Positions 1 through 6,271 of a stretch of DNA of 9,825 nt are shown here, piece after piece. The notes under the pieces are model-generated. The model had not been told where the DNA came from and did not search any database. It saw only the letters and a list, made by a program, of their open reading frames with translations. The DNA lies in NCBI GenBank assembly GCA_003223775.1, contig QHWK01000397.1, positions 1 through 9,825 on the forward strand, read 5' to 3'. Origin of the DNA: Acidobacteriota bacterium. Its GTDB lineage: Bacteria > Acidobacteriota > Vicinamibacteria > Vicinamibacterales > CAVVIG01. The stretch's first letter is position 1. Every line of letters begins with the position of its first letter. A program made the translations under genes and the position numbers.

Positions 1-2
1 TG

Positions 3-797
3 CAGTCGGGTTCGACCGCGAGGCCGATCGACAACGCGAAGGACAGATCGCGCGCGCTTCAAGTGGGTGACGTTGTCACCTGCAAGGAACCGACCGCGCG
101 CTTCAAGGTGTTCGACGGTGGTCTGATCAAGGAAATCACCGGCACGCCGTGCATGCACGGATACATCGTGTCCCCGCCTGGTGGAAAATACACGTCGGCG
201 CTTAGCGAGTACGGCCGCACCGGCGGACGACCGCGCGGATCGATGCTCGGCCTGCTGCTCTGGCCGGTGAGCGGCGCGCTCACGACGCCGGCGACCGCGT
301 CGCAGCTCCAGTGGCGGAAGCAGTCCTCCGGTACGCTGACGGCAACGCTCAAAGAAGCAGGAACGGCGCGCGTGTTGTGGACCAGGTCCGGCATCGACGT
401 CGCGCTCGGCGCGCTGCGCGCGCCGGACCTCGAGTCGGCGCTCCGCGCGCAGGTCGACGCCGGCAGAACGAGCGCGCTCCTCGACATCCGCGTGTCCGAC
501 TCGTTGAATGCGTCGGCGACGATCACGCTCCTCGACCGTGCCGCCGAGCAGATGCTCCAGCAGGCGCTCGCGGCGGCGGGCGCCGACCTCTCCGGCGACG
601 CGCTTCACCTGGTGCGCGCCGACATCTTCCTCGAGCGCAGCCTTCCGCGCGAAGCACTCGAGGAGTACCTCGCCATGCTCGAAGGATCGCCCGAGTCGGT
701 GCTGCTCCTCACGAAAGCCTCGGCCCTCGCCGTCGAGATCTCGGATCCGCGCGCCGCGGATCTCGTCAGGCGCGCGCGCGCCGCCGGCGGGTCGTAG
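3..797 (+). CDS. Possible FecR-like / TPR-tailed protein, 5' end outside the window
   Basis: The reading frame is open to the left edge (about 264 residues visible) and ends in TAG at 795-797, so the true start lies upstream; the GTG at 63 is only the first in-window start codon. The visible N-terminal part, including LQVGDVVTC and FKVFDGG, resembles the beta-rich start of FecR-type domains (high-level dose of inference). A Gly/Arg-rich turn (GRTGGRPRG) leads to a hydrophobic stretch (MLGLLLWPVSGAL), which may be a membrane segment or domain linker. A beta-rich middle region (around QLQWRKQSSGTLTATL) follows, and the last 80 or so residues are helical and Ala/Leu-rich with a TPR-like pattern (REALEEYLAMLEGSPESV). 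It converges on the caspase gene with only 6 bp between stops. Its function is unknown; a structural or envelope-stress partner of the caspase module is possible but based only on position. Confidence 0.7.
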   Translation, partial: QSGSTARPIDNAKDRSRALQVGDVVTCKEPTARFKVFDGGLIKEITGTPCMHGYIVSPPGGKYTSALSEYGRTGGRPRGSMLGLLLWPVSGALTTPATASQLQWRKQSSGTLTATLKEAGTARVLWTRSGIDVALGALRAPDLESALRAQVDAGRTSALLDIRVSDSLNASATITLLDRAAEQMLQQALAAAGADLSGDALHLVRADIFLERSLPREALEEYLAMLEGSPESVLLLTKASALAVEISDPRAADLVRRARAAGGS

Positions 798-803
798 CGC
801 CGA

Positions 804-1976
804 TCACATCCCCGACGACGCGGCTGCTTCGGCCGCGGCGAGCGGCACGTCGCGGATCGCGGCCGAGCCGGTCATGAGCGGAGTCTGCGTCTTGTGCAGC
901 TCGCGCAGCACTGCGGCGCTGACGTTCTTCTGCACGTCCTCGAACAGCTGGCGCAGCGGCAGGCGGCCGCGGCCCTGCCGCAGCGCGTCGACGAGGAAGA
1001 ACGTGAAGTAGCCGTTCTTCCGCTCCGCGCTCTCCCACGACGGCTGATCCCCGTTGGCCGCCGCCATCACGAGCCGGCCCGGCGCGCGCGCGAAGCCCTC
1101 GAGCCCCGGCGCGAAGACCGCCGCGCCTCCGTCGAGGCGCATCCGCGCCGCATCGCCGCTGTAGCAGGTGTCGAGGATCAGGACGACGCGGCCCGATCGC
1201 AGATCGCGGGAGAGATCTTCGGCGAGGTCGATCATCTGCAGCGCCGTCGCGTACAGCCGCTCCGCGTTCTCGGCGCTCGTGTCGTGCACGAGGATGTAGC
1301 TCACGCCGTTCGGATCGAACTGCCGCGGCGATCCGTGGCTCGCAACATAGACGACGACCAGATCGTCGGGCCCGGCATTCGCGCGCAGCCAGCCGATTCC
1401 TTCGCGGATCTTCACGAGCGTCGCGTCGCCATCGACGAGCAGCCGCACGCGCTCGGGCGCGAAGCCGCCCGCGCTGCGATCGACGAGCGCGCCCTGCAGA
1501 TCGCGCGCATCCTTCGCGGTGAAGCTCAATGGCACGATCGACGGATCCGTGAAATCGCCGATGCCGACAACGAGCGCCCACTTGCGACCGATGGGGGCCG
1601 CGGCGGCGGCGGGCGCCGGCGGCGGCGGCGCAAACGGATCGACGTTGCGCGCGAGCGCCGCCGAGCGCCAGTCGTCGGCCTTCTTCCGCGAGTACGCGAC
1701 CTTGGCCGACGGCGCGCCGAGGCGGCGCTCGACGAGATACCGGTAGTACCAGAGGTCGCCGTTGGTCGTGCAGCTCTGCGTGCTGAGCTCGAGATACGAC
1801 AGCACCGGCGCGAGCGCGGCGTTGCTGACGTCGGGACGCGCGAGTTTCTCGCGCGTCCAGTTGATCGTCTCGAGCGCCGCGCCGCAGGTCGTCATCGGGA
1901 CGCGCTGCGCGGCGAGCGCGCTGCCGAGCGCGACTACGGCAGCGACGCCGACGGCGACGGTTCTGGCGGCGGTCAT
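804..1976 (-). CDS. Exported caspase-like (peptidase C14) protease
   Basis: This is a 390-residue caspase-family cysteine protease, expected to cleave proteins after specific residues outside the cytoplasm. Residues 1-23 form a signal peptide ending in ALAA. Residues 24-110 are a helical domain with two cysteines (C31, C69) that could form a disulfide. A Pro/Ala linker covers about 113-128, and the caspase p20-like domain runs from about 131 (RKWALVVGIGDF). The catalytic pair is clear: His214 in YVASHGS and Cys271 in ILDTCYSGDA, each after a hydrophobic strand as in the family. The C-terminal part (NGYFTFFLVDAL, then KTQTPLMTG) fits the end of the fold. The ATG lies 12 bp after the stop of the upstream gene with no good Shine-Dalgarno, suggesting one mRNA and translational coupling. 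Bacterial caspases are known in signalling and cell-death roles; the substrate here is unknown. Confidence 0.9.
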   Translation of the reverse strand: MTAARTVAVGVAAVVALGSALAAQRVPMTTCGAALETINWTREKLARPDVSNAALAPVLSYLELSTQSCTTNGDLWYYRYLVERRLGAPSAKVAYSRKKADDWRSAALARNVDPFAPPPPAPAAAAAPIGRKWALVVGIGDFTDPSIVPLSFTAKDARDLQGALVDRSAGGFAPERVRLLVDGDATLVKIREGIGWLRANAGPDDLVVVYVASHGSPRQFDPNGVSYILVHDTSAENAERLYATALQMIDLAEDLSRDLRSGRVVLILDTCYSGDAARMRLDGGAAVFAPGLEGFARAPGRLVMAAANGDQPSWESAERKNGYFTFFLVDALRQGRGRLPLRQLFEDVQKNVSAAVLRELHKTQTPLMTGSAAIRDVPLAAAEAAASSGM

Positions 1977-1988
1977 GGCGCGCGCCGT

Positions 1989-3257
1989 TCAGCGATCCTT
2001 CCGTACCGACTGCATTCGAATCCGCATGACGCGGATCACGACGTCGGACAGGCCGGCGCGCCGCAGCTCGAGCAGATCGGCCGGCGTGCTCACCTCGAAC
2101 TCAGGCGTCGGCGCGGTGGCAATCATCTCGACGAGCTCGCTGTCCTTGAAGCCGCCCTTCGCGAGCTCGACGACGGCGGCGTTGTTCCACCGCGTCGCTT
2201 TGCCGCCGCCCTCGCCGCCGGCGCTGCGGGCGCCGCCGGCCGGCTGTACGGCGGGCGCGCGGCTCTGGCTCTGCTGCGCGGCAACGACCGTGAGGGCGTT
2301 GAGCGACTGAGCGATCCGCGCCTCCGCTTTTTGGAACGTCTTTTCGTCGCGGCGAACCTGGAGGGCGTTCTTGTAGTTCAGCGACGCGTTGGCGACGAGA
2401 TCGCGCTGCTTCGCCGCGTCGCGCTCGAGATACGCCAGCGCCTCGTTCGCGACGCCGATGCCGTAGATGCGGTACGCGTCGTCGGCGGCGGGAAGCGGCG
2501 ATGTCTGCTCGAGTTGCTCGAGCATGGCGCCCCACCGTCCGTTGACGGCGAGATCGGACGCCTTGTCAAGTTTCCCGCGCGGCAGCGGTACTTCGATCGT
2601 TTCCTTCATCAACACGATTCGCTGCGCGATCTGCACCGCGATCGCGTCGACCATCATCATCGTCAGCTTTTCGGCCGTCGGCGGCTGCTCGGTGCTCGCC
2701 GCGCCGCTGCCGAGCGAGTTCGAGAGTTTGTTGAGCTTGCCGAGGAAGCCGCCGTCGCTTCCTTTCGTCGTGGCGGTCTGGGTTTGCTGCTGAGCGGCCG
2801 CGAAGCGCTGCTCGTACTCGAAGTCGACGTTCTTCGCGTCGAGCGTCCGCTTCGTCTGGTTGTTGATCGTGCGGTACGCGGCCTGAATGTTCGCCGTCAC
2901 GACCGTCGATCGATCCGCAGGATCGATACGCGTCGTCGATCTGAGATCCGTGATCGTGACCTCGACGACGCGATCCGGACTTGCCTGCGATTCGACGAGC
3001 GTGCCGTTCGAGAAGATGAGTGGAATGAGCTTCGCGCGCAGCAACTGCGTCACGGTCTGCGGCCGGCCCGGAACGCCCGTGACGTTCACGCCGACCCTGG
3101 TGCCGGACAGATCGATCACCGGCGGCAGCGATCGCGCGAGCATCACGTTTTTCTTGAAGACGCCAAAGCCCTGCGCGCGCGCCGGGCCGGGCGCGACAAG
3201 AGAGACGACGACGACGATGGCGAGCGGAATGCTGCGCCGTCCGACTGAGGATGCCAT
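1989..3257 (-). CDS. Exported protein of unknown function with paired C-terminal helical motifs, caspase operon partner
   Basis: A 422-residue secreted protein. The ATG at 3257 is chosen because a strong ribosome site (AGGGAGA) sits 7 bases ahead and a classic signal peptide follows (hydrophobic core IPLAIVVVVSLVAP, cut after PARA, about residue 28); the frame extends further upstream but without these signs. Residues 50-150 look beta-rich (VGVNVTGVPG, VVEVTITDL) and vaguely recall CsgG/DUF-type envelope proteins. A low-complexity Gln/Thr/Gly stretch covers about 155-195, and a helical region with TPR-like spacing about 230-325. After a Gly/Ala/Ser linker (about 336-353) come two related helix pairs: NNAAVVELAKGGFKDSELVEMI and TPADLLELRRAGLSDVVIRVM. 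This motif occurs in many bacterial envelope proteins of unknown role. First gene of a two-gene operon with the caspase; a scaffold or regulator role is inference. Confidence 0.8.
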   Translation of the reverse strand: MASSVGRRSIPLAIVVVVSLVAPGPARAQGFGVFKKNVMLARSLPPVIDLSGTRVGVNVTGVPGRPQTVTQLLRAKLIPLIFSNGTLVESQASPDRVVEVTITDLRSTTRIDPADRSTVVTANIQAAYRTINNQTKRTLDAKNVDFEYEQRFAAAQQQTQTATTKGSDGGFLGKLNKLSNSLGSGAASTEQPPTAEKLTMMMVDAIAVQIAQRIVLMKETIEVPLPRGKLDKASDLAVNGRWGAMLEQLEQTSPLPAADDAYRIYGIGVANEALAYLERDAAKQRDLVANASLNYKNALQVRRDEKTFQKAEARIAQSLNALTVVAAQQSQSRAPAVQPAGGARSAGGEGGGKATRWNNAAVVELAKGGFKDSELVEMIATAPTPEFEVSTPADLLELRRAGLSDVVIRVMRIRMQSVRKDR

Positions 3258-3264
3258 GGCAGTT

Positions 3265-3271
3265 TCTCCCT
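3265..3271 (-). promoter_or_regulatory. Ribosome binding site setting the start at 3257
   Basis: On the minus strand the sequence reads AGGGAGA, 7 bases before the ATG at 3257. It decides between this start and longer in-frame extensions, which have no such site and would put the signal peptide far inside the protein. Confidence 0.7.
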
Positions 3272-3370
3272 GGCCCTTGTCGCGGGCGTGTCCCTGGACG
3301 CGCACACAATCGGATCGGCACCGCGTCCGTGCGGCGTCGAGGCGCGCGCCGGCTGCGGCCGACGTGCCGT

Positions 3371-3387
3371 GAGGGCAGCGTGCCCTC
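3371..3387. repeat. Perfect 7-3-7 inverted repeat, candidate operator or leader hairpin
   Basis: GAGGGCA, a 3-base GCG centre, then TGCCCTC: a perfect 17-bp dyad in the middle of the divergent intergenic region. It could be a site for a dimeric regulator shared by both operons, or, if the minus-strand promoter lies near 3425, a hairpin in the leader of the caspase operon. No regulator gene is visible nearby. Confidence 0.5.
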
Positions 3388-3489
3388 GTCGCTCTTGCCG
3401 ATCTGCGGAATAGCCGCGGCAACCATAGCACAACCACACGCACGCGGCGCGGATCCGTCCGTCGCGATCCCTATATCGATGGAGTTAAG

Positions 3490-3963
3490 ATGGCGCGCAT
3501 GAGCACCATCACCCTGAAGGTCAACGGCCGCGCGCACGCGGTGGACGTCGAGCCGTCCACGCCGCTGCTCTACGTGCTGCGCAACGACCTCGGGCTGCAC
3601 GGACCGCGCTTCGGCTGCGGCCTCGGGCAGTGCGGGGCGTGCGCGGTGATCATCAACGGCGTCGCCGTCCGCTCGTGCGTGACGCCCTGCTCCGCCGTTC
3701 GCGCCGAAGTGACGACGCTCGAAGGTCTCGCGAAGGACGGCGTGCTGCATCCGGTGCAGCGCGCGTGGATCGACGAGCAGGTGCCGCAGTGCGGCTTCTG
3801 CCAGAACGGCCAGATCATCAGCGCCGTGGCGCTCCTCACGAAGATCCCGAACCCAACCGACGCGCAGATTCGCGAAGGGATGAACGCGACGCTCTGCCGG
3901 TGCATGACGTACTACCGCGTGCAGAAGGCGATCAAGCGCGCCGCGGAAGGGAGGATCGCATGA
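3490..3963 (+). CDS. [2Fe-2S] small subunit of a molybdenum hydroxylase, isoquinoline 1-oxidoreductase alpha type
   Basis: A 157-residue iron-sulfur subunit of the xanthine dehydrogenase family, which passes electrons from the molybdenum site of the large subunit to an acceptor. The N-terminal ferredoxin-like domain binds one cluster through C43, C48, C51 and C63 (FGCGLGQCGAC, then RSC); the C-terminal helical domain binds the second through C101, C104, C136 and C138 (QCGFCQNGQI and LCRCMTYYRVQKAI). All eight ligands are present and the length is normal. The start at 3490 has GGAG 5 bases upstream; an internal ATG at 3499 (MSTITLKVNG) fits the family N-terminus and is possible. It has no export signal of its own, as is usual when the complex is carried out by the Tat signal of the large subunit. 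Its stop overlaps the next gene start (ATGA, 3960-3963). The substrate is unknown. Confidence 0.93.
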   Translation: MARMSTITLKVNGRAHAVDVEPSTPLLYVLRNDLGLHGPRFGCGLGQCGACAVIINGVAVRSCVTPCSAVRAEVTTLEGLAKDGVLHPVQRAWIDEQVPQCGFCQNGQIISAVALLTKIPNPTDAQIREGMNATLCRCMTYYRVQKAIKRAAEGRIA

Positions 3964-4481
3964 CCACCTTCACGAACGTCCCGAAGCACGTCGAGGATCT
4001 GCTCGAGGCGCAGACGGGGGTGTCGCGCCGTGCGTTCCTCAAGGGTTCGGGCCTGCTCGTCGTCAGCCTCGGCGCCGGCGGGCTTGCCGGCCCGTTTGCG
4101 GCGGGCGCACGCGCGCAGGGCGCGGGTCCGTATCCCGATCCCGATTTTCGCCAGCTCGATTCGTGGATCGTCGTACACGACGACAACACCGCCGCGTTCT
4201 ACGTCGGCAAGACGGACTGCGGCCAGGGCACCGGCACCGCATTCCGCCAGATGATGGCCGACGAGCTCGACATCGCGTTCGACAGGACGCGCTGCATCAT
4301 GGGCAGCACCGACAACACCGTGGACCAGGGCGGCTCGGGCGGCTCCGACGCGATTCAGGTGGACGGCTGGCCGATGCGCCGCGTCGCCGCGGAGGCGCGG
4401 CGCGTGCTGCTCGAGATGGCGGCCGCGCGCTTCGGCGTGCCGGTCGATCGGCTCGACGTGCGCGACGCTCACGGGGAATAA
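3960..4481 (+). CDS. N-terminal fragment of molybdopterin-binding large subunit, with Tat signal
   Basis: A 173-residue fragment starting with ATG that overlaps the small-subunit stop by 4 bp, the standard coupled arrangement for this enzyme. Residues 22-28 (SRRAFLK) and the hydrophobic stretch after them form a twin-arginine signal ending near GARA, so the folded, cofactor-loaded complex would be exported to the periplasm. The mature part begins with the family's N-terminal molybdopterin-domain segment: WIVVHDDNTAAFYVGKTDCG, then GQGTGTAFRQMMADELDIAF and VDQGGSGGSDA. The last true family residues are about LDVRD; the final AHGE is out-of-frame sequence before the stop. Alone it cannot form an active site. 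Confidence 0.85.
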   Translation: MTTFTNVPKHVEDLLEAQTGVSRRAFLKGSGLLVVSLGAGGLAGPFAAGARAQGAGPYPDPDFRQLDSWIVVHDDNTAAFYVGKTDCGQGTGTAFRQMMADELDIAFDRTRCIMGSTDNTVDQGGSGGSDAIQVDGWPMRRVAAEARRVLLEMAAARFGVPVDRLDVRDAHGE

Positions 4482-4500
4482 CGTCGACGCGACCACCGGC

Positions 4501-6252
4501 GTGGCGAAGGTGAAGCCGGTCGGCGAGCTGCGCAACGTCGGCCAGTCGCCGCAGCGCTACGACATTCCCGCCAAGGTGGACGGCTCGCTCGAGTGGGCCG
4601 TCGACGTGAAGCTCCCCGGCATGGTGCACGCGCGCAACGTGAAGCCGCCAGCGGCGGGCGCACGGCTCGTCGCCGTCGACGAATCGTCGGTGCGCAGTCT
4701 TCCCGGATTCGTGCGAGTCGTCACCAAGGGCAACTATGTCGCCGTGATCTGCGAGCGCGAGGAGCAGGCGATCGCCGCGGCGAAGCAGTTGAAGGCGACG
4801 TGGCAGAAGCCGGCGCAGCTCCCCTTCCCGACCTCCGACGATCTCTTCACCTACATGCGCAGCGCGACGCCGACGTCGAAGCAGGGGCCGTCGGTGAAAG
4901 GCACTCCTGACGCCGCGTTCGCCAGCGCCGCGAAGATCGTCGAGGCGCAGTACGACATGCCGTTCCAGGGACACACCGCGTTCGCGCCGGCGCACGCGAC
5001 GGCGGATCCGTCGAACGGCCAGATGACGGTGTATTCGAACGACATGAAGTCGTACGGCATGCGCAACGGCATCGCACAGTTCCTCGATATGCCGCGCGAT
5101 CGCGTCCGCGTCGTCTGGATGGAGGGACCGCAGGGCTTCGGGCGCACCGCGGCCGACGACGCCGGATTCGAGGCCGCCTATCTCGCGAAGGAGATCGGCC
5201 GTCCCGTGCGGGTGCAGTGGATGCGCCACGAGGAGACCGGCTGGGACACCAAAGGGCCGGCGTTCGCCTTCACGATGCGCGGCGCGCTGGACGCTGCCGG
5301 CAATCTCGCCGCGCTCGACTACGATGGCCGAGCCGCGGACTACTGCCACGTCGGCTACAACGAGGCGGACACGGTCCTCGTCGCGCAGCTGATGGGCCGC
5401 CGCCGCGCGACGCCGGCCGCGGGCAGCGCGGGGACGCCGTCGGAGATGTACGAGATCCCGAACCGGCGCACGGCGTCGCAGGTCGTGGCGCTGCCGCTCG
5501 TCTGGGAGACGCCGCTGCGCACCGGCAACCTGCGCGATCCGAACGGGCCGCAGATCACGTTCGCGTCCGAGTCGTTCATCGACGAGCTGGCCGCCGCAGC
5601 GCACGCGGACCCTGTGGAGTTTCGTCTGCGGATGCTGACCGCGAGCGCCGCCGACGACAGCGGCTTCAGACGCGCGCGCTCGATCGCGGTGGTGAAAGCG
5701 GCGGCCGAGGCGTTCAGCTGGGATCCGCGGCCGTCGCCTCGGCCCGCCCCGCGCGGCGACGAACTCACCGGCCGCGGCGTCGCGTACGCGTTCCGGAATC
5801 AAACCGTCGTCGCCGAGATCGCGGAAGTGGAGGTCAATCGGCGTACGGGCCACGTGTGGGTGAAGCGGCTCGTATGCGCGCACGACTGCGGACTGGTCAT
5901 CAATCCCGAGGCGCTGCGGCACACGATCGAGTGCGCGATGCTGCACTCGCTGAGCCGCGCGCTGCACGAGGAGGTGCGCTTCGACGCCGAGAAGACGACG
6001 GGCGTCGACTGGGTCACGCATCCGTCGCTGCGGCATGCCGACACGCCGGCTCGCATCGACGTCGTGCTCGTCAACGGCGATCCGAATCCGCACCGTGCCG
6101 ATCTGCCGCCGTACGGCGCGGGTGAAACCGCATGCAAGCCGCTCATCGCCGCCGTCGCGAACGCGATCTTCGATGCGACCGGCGTGCGGCTGCGGCGCGT
6201 GCCGTTCCGCGACGAGCGCGTGCGCGCGGCGCTCGCGGCGGCGCGCGCGTAA
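4501..6252 (+). CDS. C-terminal fragment of molybdopterin-binding large subunit
   Basis: The frame is open from upstream of the junction; family similarity begins at 4468 and the first start codon after it is the GTG at 4501, which has no ribosome site, so independent translation is doubtful. The order is the usual one: the a/b hammerhead domain from about base 4555 (QRYDIPAKVDGSLEWAVDVK, LPGMVHARNVKPP), then the molybdopterin domain with EGPQGFGRTAADDAGFEAAY, PVRVQWMRHEE, PLVWETPLRTGNLRDPNGPQ and FIDELAAAAHADPVEFRL. The catalytic glutamate is in YGAGETACKPL (codon 6124-6126). These point to an intact C-terminal three quarters of an IorB-like enzyme that hydroxylates an N-heterocycle or aldehyde; the exact substrate cannot be read. 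It ends 19 bp before the stop of the convergent sugar dehydrogenase. Confidence 0.85.
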   Translation: MAKVKPVGELRNVGQSPQRYDIPAKVDGSLEWAVDVKLPGMVHARNVKPPAAGARLVAVDESSVRSLPGFVRVVTKGNYVAVICEREEQAIAAAKQLKATWQKPAQLPFPTSDDLFTYMRSATPTSKQGPSVKGTPDAAFASAAKIVEAQYDMPFQGHTAFAPAHATADPSNGQMTVYSNDMKSYGMRNGIAQFLDMPRDRVRVVWMEGPQGFGRTAADDAGFEAAYLAKEIGRPVRVQWMRHEETGWDTKGPAFAFTMRGALDAAGNLAALDYDGRAADYCHVGYNEADTVLVAQLMGRRRATPAAGSAGTPSEMYEIPNRRTASQVVALPLVWETPLRTGNLRDPNGPQITFASESFIDELAAAAHADPVEFRLRMLTASAADDSGFRRARSIAVVKAAAEAFSWDPRPSPRPAPRGDELTGRGVAYAFRNQTVVAEIAEVEVNRRTGHVWVKRLVCAHDCGLVINPEALRHTIECAMLHSLSRALHEEVRFDAEKTTGVDWVTHPSLRHADTPARIDVVLVNGDPNPHRADLPPYGAGETACKPLIAAVANAIFDATGVRLRRVPFRDERVRAALAAARA

Positions 6253-6271
6253 AATCGGTGGCCGGCGTGCC

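Larger units (their letters stand above)
3258..3489. promoter_or_regulatory. Divergent control region between caspase operon and molybdenum hydroxylase operon
   Basis: These 232 bases carry no convincing gene and must hold the promoters of both flanking operons. Toward the minus-strand operon there is a possible extended -10 element, TGC-TATGGT (plus-strand 3422-3430), with no clear -35; it would give a leader of roughly 155-160 bases containing the palindrome at 3371-3387. Toward the plus-strand operon, GGAG at 3481-3484 lies 5 bases before the ATG at 3490 and supports that start. An AT-rich patch (CTATATCGAT, 3471-3480) is too close to the start to be an ordinary -10 for a leader carrying that ribosome site. 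Promoter calls here are weak. Confidence 0.5.
3960..6252 (+). pseudogene. Molybdopterin-binding large subunit (isoquinoline 1-oxidoreductase beta type), broken by deletion plus frameshift
   Basis: Two consecutive reading frames together encode one large subunit of a xanthine dehydrogenase-family enzyme. The first frame matches the family up to LDVRD (bases to about 4466), then reads AHGE and stops at 4479-4481. The family sequence resumes one frame over, at LTGNNVDATTG (from 4468), and runs to TAA at 6250-6252. From memory of the family, roughly 25-30 residues that normally lie between these points are absent, so this looks like a deletion of a length not divisible by three rather than a single-base slip. 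Everything else, including the catalytic GAGE glutamate (codon 6124-6126), is well kept, so the damage is recent or an assembly error. Each half is listed separately. Confidence 0.75.

Noticed and set aside
51..109. Direct repeat of CGCGCGCTTCAAG at about 51 and 97, and a GGTGAC-GTT-GTCACC dyad at 66-80
   Set aside because: Both are short and lie inside a coding frame; the repeat copies are in different frames, so chance is the simplest explanation.
894..3248. Long plus-strand open frame of 784 codons
   Set aside because: It lies opposite the caspase and its partner, both of which have clear signal peptides and motifs. The translation is Arg-rich and lacks any recognisable domain, typical of antisense frames in G+C-rich DNA.
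3258..3443. Longer N-terminus for the caspase partner protein
   Set aside because: The frame stays open to 3443 but the extension has no ribosome site, is Arg-rich, and would bury the signal peptide starting at 3257.
4460..4500. Programmed ribosomal frameshift in the molybdenum subunit
   Set aside because: No slippery heptamer or following structure is evident, and family residues appear to be missing at the join, which a frameshift would not explain.
4297..6093. Minus-strand open frame of 598 codons
   Set aside because: Antisense to the well-supported molybdopterin subunit; Arg/Ala-rich with no motif.
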